NCBI GenBank assembly: GCA_030550225.1
Contig: JAUQPV010000003.1
Location: forward strand, 1 to 33,085
Length of the DNA: 33,085 bases
Origin: Acidobacteriota bacterium
GTDB taxonomy: Bacteria; Acidobacteriota; HRBIN11
Direction: 5' to 3'
Part shown: positions 19,258-28,034 of the stretch, piece after piece
Numbering within the stretch: the stretch's first letter is position 1
How the letters are laid out: every line of letters begins with the position of its first letter
Notes under the pieces: generated by a model
Told to the model about the DNA's origin: nothing
Seen by the model: only the letters and a program-made list of their open reading frames with translations
Database searches by the model: none
Position numbers and translations under genes: made by a program

Positions 19258-20568
19258 TCATGTGGTCTTCATCCGTCGCAAGTGCCGGTACAAGGTCGCC
19301 CGGGAGATGCCCAGGCGGCGAGCCGCTTCCTTCTTGTTTCCGCCGACCTGGGCCAGGACCTCCAGGACCCGGGCGGGCTCTAAGCGCTCGGTCGGCAGGG
19401 CCGGTCGGGGGAGCCGACGGGGAGTCGTCAAGCCCGGGAAGTGCTCGGGTCGGAGGGGTTCGCCCCGGGCCAACAAGAGGGCCCGTTCCAGGACGTTTCG
19501 GAGTTCCCGGATATTACCGGGCCAGGCGTACGCCGTCAGCAGGCGCAGGACCTCGGGGGCGACGCGGGGATGAGGCGCCCCCAGAGTCTTCAGGAGGTAC
19601 TCGACCAGAGGCGGGATGTCCTCGACTCGTTCCCGCAAGGGCGGTAAGACGATGGGAAATACGTTGATGCGATAGAACAGATCCCGGCGGAATCGGCCCG
19701 TCTCGACCAGCGCCTCCAAGTCCTGGTGGGTCGCGCAGATGAGGCGGAAGTCGCTCCGCCGGAGCCGAACCTCCCCGAGGCGGCGAAAGACCTTTTCCTC
19801 CAAGACCTTCAGGAAGGCGGCTTGTAAGCTCAGGTCCATATCCCCGATTTCGTCCAAAAAGAGGGTCCCGCTGTCGGCGACCTCGATCAGGCCCTCCTTG
19901 GCGTCCACGGCGGACGTGAAGGCGCCGCGGGCGTGGCCGAAGAGTTCGCTGGCCAGGAGCTCGCCCCGGAGGGTCGAACAGTTGATCTCGACGAAGGGTC
20001 CCGTCTGGCGGACGCTGTGTTCGTGGATCCACCGGGCGAGGACGCCCTTGCCCGTGCCGGTCTCACCCATGAGGAGGACGGGCGCATCGCTTTCGGCGGC
20101 GACGGCGACCATCTCCCGGACGCGGCGCATGGCCGGGCTGTCCCCAAAGAAGGGCTCTTCCCGTCGGTCCAGGCGACGCCGGGCGGTGTACTGCTTATGG
20201 ACCTTCCGGACGTCGATGCTCTTGCGAAGGAGGGTTTCCAGGTCCTGGAGCCGCACGGGCTTCGTGAGAAAGTGATCGGCCCCCCGCCGCATGGCCTCGA
20301 CGGCTTGAGGGATGTCCCCATGGCCGGTGACGACGATGACGGCGACATCCGGGAACTCCTCCCGGAGTTCAGGAATCCAATCGAGGCCGTTGCCGTCCGG
20401 CAGGTGGAGGTCTAACAGGACGGCGCTGAAGCGTCGGTCCGCCGCGGCCTGACGGGCTTCGTCCAGGGAAGCCACGCCGTAGGCCACATATCCAGCCTGG
20501 GCCAGATGCTCCGTCAAAAGGTTCCGGACGTGAGGGTCATCGTCTACGACGAGAACGTCGACGGACAT
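19258..20568 (-). CDS. NtrC-family sigma54-dependent response regulator (REC-AAA+-Fis HTH)
   Basis: MSVDVLVVDDDPHVRNLL, VLLDLHLPDGNGLD, Walker A GETGTGKG, GAFTSA loop, LFLDEIGDMDLSLQAAFLKVLEE, WPGNIRELRNVLERA, C-terminal GGNKKEAARRLGISRATLYRHLRRM. Confidence 0.93.
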   Translation of the reverse strand: MSVDVLVVDDDPHVRNLLTEHLAQAGYVAYGVASLDEARQAAADRRFSAVLLDLHLPDGNGLDWIPELREEFPDVAVIVVTGHGDIPQAVEAMRRGADHFLTKPVRLQDLETLLRKSIDVRKVHKQYTARRRLDRREEPFFGDSPAMRRVREMVAVAAESDAPVLLMGETGTGKGVLARWIHEHSVRQTGPFVEINCSTLRGELLASELFGHARGAFTSAVDAKEGLIEVADSGTLFLDEIGDMDLSLQAAFLKVLEEKVFRRLGEVRLRRSDFRLICATHQDLEALVETGRFRRDLFYRINVFPIVLPPLRERVEDIPPLVEYLLKTLGAPHPRVAPEVLRLLTAYAWPGNIRELRNVLERALLLARGEPLRPEHFPGLTTPRRLPRPALPTERLEPARVLEVLAQVGGNKKEAARRLGISRATLYRHLRRMKTT

Positions 20569-20813
20569 GTGGACCTCCCGACCTCTAAACTTCCTGCCTC
20601 CGTCGTAGAATACTCGGTCACCCTGAATCCCGGTGCTGAACACGGGGTGTCCGGCCTCTTGGAAACCAGACACCCAAGTCCGGTATCTCCGGATGAAAGG
20701 CCCGGGCCGCCTCTATTATACCCGGTGTTCGGTGCTGGATGTTAGGCGCCTGGGTGCTCGGCTGGAGTCTCTTGAGACCCAACACCCATCCGGCACCCGA
20801 CCTTCATCAGCCC

Positions 20814-21947
20814 TCAAAACCGGAAGACGACGACGGGGTCGACCCGGAGGGCTTTCCGGATGGCGACCAGGGAGGATAGCGTGCACATCGCCATCGTGAG
20901 GCCGATCACGACGACATACAGCTCAGAGGGGATCAACAGCCAGAGCTGGAGGCGCTCGTAGAGTGGAACGGTCAGGAGCGTGATCAGGAGACCCGCCAGG
21001 TAGCCCAGGAGGCCGCTGGCCCAGCCTTGGAGTAGGATGACCTGGGCCAGCTCCTGATTCGTCGTGCCCATCGCCTTCAGGGTCCCGTACTCCCGCAAGT
21101 GTTCCATCGTCGACGCATAGATCGTCTGGCCCACGATGGCCGTCCCGACCAGGAATCCCAACAAGACGGTCACCCCGATGCCGAGGCCCAGGCCCGTCTG
21201 GATGCTCCAGTACCGCCGCGTCTTCCAGGACCACTCGGCCTTCGTATATACGTCGACACCCCGGAGCTCGGGCCATGCCCGCAGACGCCGGACAAAAGCT
21301 CTCGGGTCCTGGCCGGGTTTCAACTTCACGACGATGAAGGTCGTCGTGTCAGGCGTGACGATCCGGGAGTAATGGCGGGCCATTCGCAGGGACGTGAAGG
21401 CGATGGGGTATGTCGTGAAGGACTTGACGCCCCGGGAGAAGCCCACGATGCGGGTCTTCTGCCAGAAGACCTCGACCTCGTCGCCGACCCGAAGGGGCCC
21501 GAGTCGCCGGAGGGACGAAATGTCCAGGATGATCCCCGCCTGACCCCGCAGGTCTTGGATCGAACCCTCGGCCATCTCCCAGGGTCCGCCGACGCCCGTG
21601 TCCAGGTTGAAGCCGATGACCTGCACGGACTCGGTCGCTCCTGACGGGAGCTTCATCAGGCCCCAACTCATCACGATCTCCTCGGCCCACTCGACTTCCG
21701 GGAGGGATCGGACCTTAGAGAGTTTGCGAAGGGGAAAGGGTCGGGCCGAGTCGAAGTTGACGGCGTGCTCGCTCGTGATCCATACGTCGCCCGGCGTATG
21801 GTCGATGAGGATGGACGCACTGCTGACGAAGCCCAGGTAGGCCCCCAACTGGGCAAACATCAAGACGACGGCGAACGTCACGCCGATGAGGGTGATGAGC
21901 GTACGGACCTTGTCGTACCAAAGGTTCTTCCAAGCCAACCGGTACAT
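20814..21947 (-). CDS. ABC transporter permease, FtsX/MacB superfamily, DevC-like
   Basis: LAWKNLWYDKVRTLITLIGVTFAVVLMFAQLGAYLGF plus three C-terminal TMs; no adjacent ATPase gene. Confidence 0.8.
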   Translation of the reverse strand: MYRLAWKNLWYDKVRTLITLIGVTFAVVLMFAQLGAYLGFVSSASILIDHTPGDVWITSEHAVNFDSARPFPLRKLSKVRSLPEVEWAEEIVMSWGLMKLPSGATESVQVIGFNLDTGVGGPWEMAEGSIQDLRGQAGIILDISSLRRLGPLRVGDEVEVFWQKTRIVGFSRGVKSFTTYPIAFTSLRMARHYSRIVTPDTTTFIVVKLKPGQDPRAFVRRLRAWPELRGVDVYTKAEWSWKTRRYWSIQTGLGLGIGVTVLLGFLVGTAIVGQTIYASTMEHLREYGTLKAMGTTNQELAQVILLQGWASGLLGYLAGLLITLLTVPLYERLQLWLLIPSELYVVVIGLTMAMCTLSSLVAIRKALRVDPVVVFRF

Positions 21948-22033
21948 CGGCTAAGCTCCGGGACGGCGTGATTCATCGCTCATAGGTCCTGAGGGGGAGC
22001 CGACGCCCCATCAGCCATGACTCACGAGCCGTC

Positions 22034-23080
22034 TCAGCCCGCCGCCCCGGTGGGACTCGTGACCTCGGGGAAGGTCGCCGGGCCGATGACCCAGAGAGGG
22101 CCGGGGGGCGTCCGGAATCGGCCCTCGATCTCCAGCATCGGCGGCCAGGCGGACCATCCGACAATACGACCCATCCCGGAGGCATACCCGTCGGGCCGGA
22201 CGTCGCCGACCAGCCGGTGGCGCCATTGGGGGATCGGGTGGACCTGGACCTGATACTGGGGGAAGACTTCTCGGAGCCGATGATAGACGACCGGCGAGAG
22301 GGCCTCTCGGGTGAGGACCCAGACCTTCCGCGGCGTCTGTTCGGCATATACCAAGAAGTCCCCCAGGGCGTTCAGCATCCGGTCCCACTCGGGGGGCGTC
22401 GCCAGGGCCCCCAAGCCTGTGCAGTCGCTGATGAGATACGGGTCGATGGGCACATGAATACGCTGGACGTCGCTGAACCATCGTTGGAACATCTGATGCC
22501 GACGTTGGGCCCGCTCGGAGGGCGGCTTCGGTCGGACCCGCCCGTGGGGTTCCACGACAAACAGCTCGACGTCCGCCCAGGGGGCCAGCAAAGAGGCCCA
22601 CGGATGTTCGCCCCCGGGCCACGTCAGGAGGACAACCGTGCAGGGCCGGAGGCTCATCAGCAGGGTCCACTTGTATTCCCGTCCGACGGCGTCGTCGATC
22701 AGGCCGTCCGTGTCGACCAAGACCGTCGCATGACGCTGGCGGGCATACTGAACGACCCGCCGGATGGCGTCGACCGTCTGCAGAAGCCGGCCCGTCGGGT
22801 GCGTCGCCCCGACGAAAACACAAGCCTCCGGGAGGTACGCCTCGACGTCCGGTCGCCGGGGGTCCCACGGGGCATAGCTGATCAGGCCGGGGGCCCCAAA
22901 GAGACATTGACCCAGGTCGGCACTGACCAGACCGATGTCGACGTCCGGATACAGGTTGCAGTACTGCCGGACCCAGGTCGACTTGCCGCTGTCGATGGGT
23001 CCCATCAGGACGACGACGCCCCGGGGTGGTTTAAGGGTTTGCAGACTGGTGTCCCAAGTCAGCGCTCTTCCGTGCTTCAT
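22034..23080 (-). CDS. Clp1/Grc3-like polynucleotide 5'-hydroxyl kinase (P-loop)
   Basis: VVVLMGPIDSGKSTWVRQY; SADLGQCLFGAPGLIS; FVGATHPTGRLLQTVDAIRRVV; TVLVDTDGLIDDAVGREYKWTLLMSLRPCTVVLL, in the order typical of the CLP1_P family. Confidence 0.75.
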   Translation of the reverse strand: MKHGRALTWDTSLQTLKPPRGVVVLMGPIDSGKSTWVRQYCNLYPDVDIGLVSADLGQCLFGAPGLISYAPWDPRRPDVEAYLPEACVFVGATHPTGRLLQTVDAIRRVVQYARQRHATVLVDTDGLIDDAVGREYKWTLLMSLRPCTVVLLTWPGGEHPWASLLAPWADVELFVVEPHGRVRPKPPSERAQRRHQMFQRWFSDVQRIHVPIDPYLISDCTGLGALATPPEWDRMLNALGDFLVYAEQTPRKVWVLTREALSPVVYHRLREVFPQYQVQVHPIPQWRHRLVGDVRPDGYASGMGRIVGWSAWPPMLEIEGRFRTPPGPLWVIGPATFPEVTSPTGAAG

Positions 23081-23927
23081 GGAACCGCACCCACATCGGC
23101 GTCCCCAGCTTCCGCGCCGAGATAATCATCGCGTATCCCCGCAAGGGAAACGCCAGGTAGTCGAACCGTGTCAAGGCCCACAGGAGGGGGTACACCCGCC
23201 GGTACCACCGGAACGCCCCTTCGAGGGGCTGGAAGTCCGCCTCCGAGGTCGGGGCAATGACACCGTCCCGAGGAGCCGCACGTATGGCCGACACCCGCCG
23301 CCGTTGCTTCCGGACGTAATACCAGTTCATCAGCATTTCGATGCCCTCGGTCAGGAACCGGGCGTAGGTCACGACCCGCTCGACCTCGAAGCCCCGGTAT
23401 ACGAGGGCCTGATATAAGTCCTCCGGGCGGTACCCCTCGCGGACGTGGCCATAGTGTTCTAACCGAAGGCCCAACCGGGGCTTGACCCGATTGAGCAGAT
23501 ACCGACGGCCCGTGCAGGGCGTGCCGATGATCAGACGACCGCCGGGTTTCACCAAGCCACAGAGCTCGTCCAGACACGCCCGGTCGTCTTCGATATGCTC
23601 CATGTAATCCAGCGAGACCACGACGTCGAAGCTCTCGGGCCGAAAGGGCAGACCCCGGGTATCGACCTGGACGACGTTGGTCTCGACGACCCGACGGGTC
23701 TCTTGGACGTGGACGGTATCCAGATCGGCCGAGACCCACCAGCCGCCCATCTGCCGCAAGAAGTAACTGAGAGCCCCCTTCGCACAGCCAAGCTCCAGAC
23801 ATCGGACCGTCGGCGGCAGGTCCCGCAGGAGATACCGCAGGATAGTCAGCTTCTCCCGCTTCTTAAAGGAATACCGCGCCAGGCGAACCTGCCAGGGTTC
23901 GGGCGTCGGAGCCACCCTCGAGTTCAT
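23031..23927 (-). CDS. Class I SAM-dependent methyltransferase
   Basis: VRCLELGCAKGALSYFL (motif I), DTRGLPFRPESFDVVVSLDYMEHIEDD (motif IV), LVKPGGRLIIGTP; overlaps the next gene by 50 nt. Confidence 0.85.
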   Translation of the reverse strand: MNSRVAPTPEPWQVRLARYSFKKREKLTILRYLLRDLPPTVRCLELGCAKGALSYFLRQMGGWWVSADLDTVHVQETRRVVETNVVQVDTRGLPFRPESFDVVVSLDYMEHIEDDRACLDELCGLVKPGGRLIIGTPCTGRRYLLNRVKPRLGLRLEHYGHVREGYRPEDLYQALVYRGFEVERVVTYARFLTEGIEMLMNWYYVRKQRRRVSAIRAAPRDGVIAPTSEADFQPLEGAFRWYRRVYPLLWALTRFDYLAFPLRGYAMIISARKLGTPMWVRFHEARKSADLGHQSANP

Positions 23928-23975
23928 CAGGTCACCCGAGTGGGATGTGCCGTTTGGCCTGTGAGAATCCCGTTG

Positions 23976-24064
23976 GGTGCTGGGTATTAGGTGTTAGGTG
24001 TTGGGTATTAGGTGTTAGGTGTTGGGTTCTTGGAGAAGGACCCAGCACCTAACACCCAACACCT
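23976..24064. repeat. GGTNYYR heptamer array folding into a ~25-bp hairpin 3' of the OB-fold gene
   Basis: GGTGCTG|GGTATTA|GGTGTTA|GGTGTTG|GGTATTA|GGTGTTA|GGTGTTG|GGTTCTT, with right arm ACCCAGCACCTAACACCCAACACCT; 21/25 Watson-Crick in the stem. Confidence 0.88.
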
Positions 24065-24070
24065 GCCGAC

Positions 24071-24409
24071 CTACTCGTGGGTCTCGATGAGAACGACGAG
24101 GCTCTGGTCACCCAGGGCAAAGGCTTGGTTCACGATGCCCGTCACACGAACCCGTTCACCCACCCGGGGTACCGCTCCCTGCGTGACGACCGGGATTTCA
24201 CCCGTGGCGTCCCGGACGATGAAGTAACGGACGACTAATAGGTTCACGCCCTGTGTGACCTCACCGGCGATAGTGACCTTCTTCCCGTGATAGGTCCGCG
24301 GGTGGTCCAGGATGTCCCGGATCGACGTGGTCCTCAGGACACATGCCGGGCCGGCCAGGAGTCCGAACCCCACGAGGGCCGCGTACCGAAGCAGTAAAAC
24401 GACCCTCAT
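24071..24409 (-). CDS. Small exported OB-fold-like (putative lipo)protein
   Basis: Signal LLRYAALVGFGLLAGPAC; beta-rich KKVTIAGEVTQGVNLLVVRYFIVRDATGEIPVVTQGAVPRVGERVRVTGIV. Confidence 0.65.
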   Translation of the reverse strand: MRVVLLLRYAALVGFGLLAGPACVLRTTSIRDILDHPRTYHGKKVTIAGEVTQGVNLLVVRYFIVRDATGEIPVVTQGAVPRVGERVRVTGIVNQAFALGDQSLVVLIETHE

Positions 24410-24539
24410 GCATGCTCTCCGGGAGTGTGTCCGGATGATCCTGATTATATGGAGTTACGGCCTCGCCTGCCCACCCCACCCTCGCCATGATGACAGTCAG
24501 TCACCATCGGCCTCATGGCGAACGGCGGATCATATCTCC

Positions 24540-24574
24540 CCATTCGCCATTCGCTACTCGCTGTTTGCTTTTCT
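24540..24574. repeat. Heptamer array CCATTCG|CCATTCG|CTACTCG|CTGTTTG|CTTTTCT
   Basis: Phase-locked 7-nt units. Confidence 0.65.
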
Positions 24575-24669
24575 CGAAGGGTCGGAAAGGCTGAATCCAT
24601 ACGGGCTTCCACGGGCCGAACGGTTCTTAGATGCATGAGATCACCCTCAAAAATCCCTGGGGTGGACGA

Positions 24670-25230
24670 CTAAGCCGAACGACTGTCATTCCCAGGGGCC
24701 GAACGACTCTGGTAGATCAGCGTAGTTCCCTGAACTTGCACGCCGGCCGTGAGCCGATGAACTTGGCGGCGGGTCGGCGTCAGGATGTGCTCGACCCGCA
24801 GGCCCCGGACAGTCAGGGCGTCCGACAGAAGCCACCGATGGCATCGCCAGGGTAGAGCCTCGGCGCACATGTAGGCCAGCCGGTAGCGCTCGGTCAGCTC
24901 GATGATCACCCGGACGGCCTGGTCAAACTCGGGGGTCTCCATGTAGTCGGCGTAGCCCCGAAAGCCGGGGCTCGTCAGGCCCCGATGGGGCGAGTCGGGC
25001 CGGGGCGTCCGCCACCCGCCGAGTTCGGGAAAGTGTCGATACGTGATGCCGTACGGCGCCAGGGCGTCCGGCAAGGTATCCTTGTTGAACTGGGGATTCC
25101 GTCGAGACCGGGGGACCGTCCGAATGTCCGCCAGAAATTCGACACCGTGAGCCGTCAGGAGCCGGATGAAGTCCTCCAACGACCGGTTCGAATGGCCAAC
25201 CGTAAAGACCGTTCGAACGACTGATTCCAT
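24670..25230 (-). CDS. DUF488 family protein
   Basis: VFTVGHSNRSLEDFIRLLTAHGVEFLADIRTVPRSRRNPQFN, MCAEALPWRCHRWLLSDAL. Confidence 0.9.
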   Translation of the reverse strand: MESVVRTVFTVGHSNRSLEDFIRLLTAHGVEFLADIRTVPRSRRNPQFNKDTLPDALAPYGITYRHFPELGGWRTPRPDSPHRGLTSPGFRGYADYMETPEFDQAVRVIIELTERYRLAYMCAEALPWRCHRWLLSDALTVRGLRVEHILTPTRRQVHRLTAGVQVQGTTLIYQSRSAPGNDSRSA

Positions 25231-25264
25231 AGTCGAGAGTCTCGGATGCGAGATGCGGGCTGCG

Positions 25265-25326
25265 GGTGTCGGGTGTTTAGGGGTCAGACTCTTCGGGGCT
25301 CCCTGAACCCCGAACACCTAACACCG
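25265..25326. repeat. Heptamer-type hairpin 3' of yjbQ
   Basis: GGTGTCGGGTGTTTAGGGGTCAG pairs with CTGAACCCCGAACACCTAACACC; most mismatches are wobble-compatible. Confidence 0.7.
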
Positions 25327-25335
25327 CCTCTTTTT

Positions 25336-25755
25336 TCAGGGTTCGCCAAAGATCTTGCCGACGACGACCCGCTCCCGGGGATGAATGTCAAAGTTGAAGA
25401 GGACGATTTGCTGCCACGTCCCGAGGTCCAGCCGGCCCTTCGTGATGGGGACGGTCAGGGAAGGGCCCACGACGGTCGCCCGGACGTGGCTCCGGCCGTT
25501 GCCGTCGTTCCAAGTCCGGTGATGGGCGTAGTCGATATCGGAAGGGGCGATCCGCTCCATCGCGTCGAAGATGTCCTTCCGAAGGCCAGGCTCGAATTCC
25601 ATCGTGCTGAGGGCGCAGGTCGAGCCTTGAGCAAACAGGACGACGAAGCCCTCGCGGACGCCCGCGGCTCGGACCTGTTCTTGGACATGGGTCGTGATGT
25701 CGGCGGACGTCTCGGCCTCCATCCGAAAGGAGAGCTGGAAACTATAGAGCTTCAT
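25336..25755 (-). CDS. YjbQ family (UPF0047) secondary thiamine-phosphate synthase-like protein
   Basis: GFVVLFAQGSTCALSTMEFEPGLRKDIF, HHRTWNDGNGRSHVRATVVGPSLTVPITKGRLDLGTWQQIVLFNFD. Confidence 0.92.
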   Translation of the reverse strand: MKLYSFQLSFRMEAETSADITTHVQEQVRAAGVREGFVVLFAQGSTCALSTMEFEPGLRKDIFDAMERIAPSDIDYAHHRTWNDGNGRSHVRATVVGPSLTVPITKGRLDLGTWQQIVLFNFDIHPRERVVVGKIFGEP

Positions 25756-25765
25756 CGGCCGCCTC

Positions 25766-26644
25766 CTATGATCCCCGATCGCCGAAGTACTTTCCGACGA
25801 TGGGCCAGAGTTTCTCGAGGGTCGCCCGGGGGACACACTGGGGGTCCGTGATAAAGGCGTCCTTCAGGGCCGAGGGACACGGACACTGGCGTTGGAGGGG
25901 CAGGAAGTCCATGACTTTCCGGATAATGCGTTGGGCTTTCTCCAGGTTCTCCTGGAGGACCCGGATGACCATCTCGGCTGTCACGGGTTCGGCGTGCTCG
26001 TACCAGCAGTCGTAGTCGGTCGCCATCGCGATGGTGGCATAACAGATCTCGGCCTCCCGGGCGAGCCAAGCCTCCGGTAGGTTCGTCATCCCGATGACGT
26101 CTACGTTCCACGTCCGGTAGGTCTCGGATTCCGCTTTCGTACTGAACTGAGGCCCCTCGATGCAGAGGTAGGTCCCCCCGAATTGGGTCTCGACGCCGAC
26201 CTGCTGGGCCGCCGTGTAAAGGGCCATGCTCAGTTCGGGACAGACGGGATGAGCGAAGCTGACGTGGGCCACGAGGCCCTCCCCGAAAAAGGTCCGTTCC
26301 CGCAGACGCGTCCGGTCGAAGAACTGGTCGGGGATGACCATCATGCCCGGTCGGATGGCCTCCTTCATGCTCCCGACGGCGCTGACCGAGATCAGCCATT
26401 CGACGCCGAGGACCTTAAACCCGTAAATATTGGCCCGGAAGTTGATCTCGGTCGGGAGCTTGACGTGGCCGACGCCGTGGCGGGGCAAGAAGGCCACGGC
26501 ATGAGGCCCCAGGCGCCCGATGACGTAAGGGCCCGAGGGCTCGCCGAAGGGCGTCGAGACCGTGTACTCGCCCTGGACCTCCAAGTCCTTCATCCGGTAG
26601 AGGCCGCTTCCGCCGATGATGCCGATCCGGATGGGTTCCGTCAT
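25766..26644 (-). CDS. mtnP: S-methyl-5'-thioadenosine phosphorylase
   Basis: IGIIGGSGLY, FLPRHGVGH, INFRANIYGFKVLGVEWLISVSAVGSM, CIEGPQFSTKAES. Confidence 0.93.
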   Translation of the reverse strand: MTEPIRIGIIGGSGLYRMKDLEVQGEYTVSTPFGEPSGPYVIGRLGPHAVAFLPRHGVGHVKLPTEINFRANIYGFKVLGVEWLISVSAVGSMKEAIRPGMMVIPDQFFDRTRLRERTFFGEGLVAHVSFAHPVCPELSMALYTAAQQVGVETQFGGTYLCIEGPQFSTKAESETYRTWNVDVIGMTNLPEAWLAREAEICYATIAMATDYDCWYEHAEPVTAEMVIRVLQENLEKAQRIIRKVMDFLPLQRQCPCPSALKDAFITDPQCVPRATLEKLWPIVGKYFGDRGS

Positions 26645-27447
26645 GGCCCACCTCCGTGGGGTTCTCGAAAGATGATATGTTCGACCGACAAGGCTCGGCC
26701 CGTGTCGGCGTCGGCTACGACGTAGAGGCCGGCAAATTGACAGGGCCCATCGGCGACCTCCAGGTGGCGGGGAAACGTCGTGCGGAGCTTCCGGATGGCC
26801 ATCTGGACGTCCATCCCGATGACCGAATCGTAGGGACCGTTCATCCCCACGTCGGTCACGTAGGCCGTATGGCCGCCCGTCAAGATACGGGCGTCGGCCG
26901 TCGGGATGTGCGTGTGCGTCCCGAATACGACCGTGACCTTCCCGTTAAGGTACCAGCCCATGGCGTTCTTTTCAGAGGTCGCCTCGGCATGCATGTCGAC
27001 GACGATGAGGGGGGTCTCCCGTCGGATGGCCGCCAGGTGCTGGTCGACCCAGTCGAAGGGACAGGGGACCCAGGGCATCAAGACCCGGCCCTGGAGGTTG
27101 ATGACGGCGACTCGGACGCCGCCGGTCGTCTCGTACAGGCCCCAGCCCCGGCCAGGCACCCCCGCCGGGTAGTTCGCCGGCCGCAGAAGGTCCGCCATGT
27201 CGTCCAGGACCGGGATGATCTCCTTCTTATCATAGATGTGATTGCCCGAAGTCATCACGTGGATACCGTAACCCCGGAGCTCCTGGGCGATCTCCGGCGT
27301 GATGCCAAACCCGTGGGCCGCATTCTCTACGTTGGCGACGACCAGGTCCACGGGCCGCTCCCGCCGGATACGTTCCAACTGAGACCGTACGATGCGCCGG
27401 CCAGGCCGTCCGATGATGTCACCCAACAGCAAAAGGTGAACGTCCAT
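26641..27447 (-). CDS. YmdB-family metallophosphoesterase
   Basis: MDVHLLLLGDIIGRPGRRIV, VVANVENAAHGFGITPE, MTSGNHIYDKKEI, VVFGTHTHIPTADARIL; ATGA overlap with mtnP. Confidence 0.93.
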   Translation of the reverse strand: MDVHLLLLGDIIGRPGRRIVRSQLERIRRERPVDLVVANVENAAHGFGITPEIAQELRGYGIHVMTSGNHIYDKKEIIPVLDDMADLLRPANYPAGVPGRGWGLYETTGGVRVAVINLQGRVLMPWVPCPFDWVDQHLAAIRRETPLIVVDMHAEATSEKNAMGWYLNGKVTVVFGTHTHIPTADARILTGGHTAYVTDVGMNGPYDSVIGMDVQMAIRKLRTTFPRHLEVADGPCQFAGLYVVADADTGRALSVEHIIFREPHGGGP

Positions 27448-27477
27448 CCCTACCCACGGCATGGAGAATCGATTAAA

Positions 27478-27547
27478 GATGCAGGATGCGAGATGGGGGA
27501 TGCAAGATACAGGGTGTTGGGTGTTGGGTCCAGGAAGAAGGATCATC
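27478..27547. repeat. Heptamer array in the ymdB/tatA divergent region
   Basis: GATGCAG|GATGCGA|GATGGGG|GATGCAA|GATACAG|GGTGTTG|GGTGTTG|GGTCCAG|GAAGAAG|GATCATC, contiguous. Confidence 0.88.
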
Positions 27548-27620
27548 CGAAGGTCCATGGTCTGGGGTCCACGGTCCTTCTCGCCGACCCCTGGGGACCT
27601 CGGTCCCCCATCCCGAAGGG

Positions 27621-27649
27621 TCGACATCGGAGAGGGCGGATACCAAAAT
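27621..27649 (+). promoter_or_regulatory. Candidate tatA promoter
   Basis: TCGACA-N17-CAAAAT, about 30 nt upstream of the tatA start. Confidence 0.4.
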
Positions 27650-27680
27650 ATAGGCAGAATCCGGCGCGCGAGCCTTGGTC

Positions 27681-28034
27681 ATGTTCGGGAACCTGGGATT
27701 CGGCGAAATGGTCCTGATCGCCCTCGTCATCCTGCTCTTATTTGGGCCGGACAAGCTCCCGGAGCTCCTCCGGCAGGTCGGTCGGACCATGGCCGAAATC
27801 CGGCAAGCGGCCGAACGGGCCCAGGCTGTCGTCCGGGAGGAGTTGGCCCGGACAGGCCTCGAAAAGGGTCTGGACTTGACCGACACGGCGTCCGAGACGC
27901 CGGAGGCGACCGAAGCGGCCCGACCCGGCCCGGCCGAGACTTCCCCGGAGCCTCCCGGGGAAGGGGCCGACCTCGAGACGGCGCACGAGTCCGGGCCCGA
28001 AGGGACGGAAGATGACCCCAAAGGACGTCGATAA
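27681..28034 (+). CDS. tatA: Sec-independent translocase TatA/TatB family
   Basis: MFGNLGFGEMVLIALVILLLFGPDKLPELLRQVGRTMAEIRQA; acidic C-tail; TTG at 27675 is an alternative start. Confidence 0.92.
   Translation: MFGNLGFGEMVLIALVILLLFGPDKLPELLRQVGRTMAEIRQAAERAQAVVREELARTGLEKGLDLTDTASETPEATEAARPGPAETSPEPPGEGADLETAHESGPEGTEDDPKGRR

Noticed and set aside
20814-21947. Second FtsX/LolC system
   Set aside because: Domain order and N-terminus fit DevC-like permeases better, and no partner ATPase or membrane-fusion gene is adjacent, so no system-level claim is made.
23976-24064. CRISPR-like or telomere-like repeat
   Set aside because: Units are 7 nt and contiguous with no unique spacers; no cas genes; TTAGGTG resemblance to telomere repeats is coincidental.
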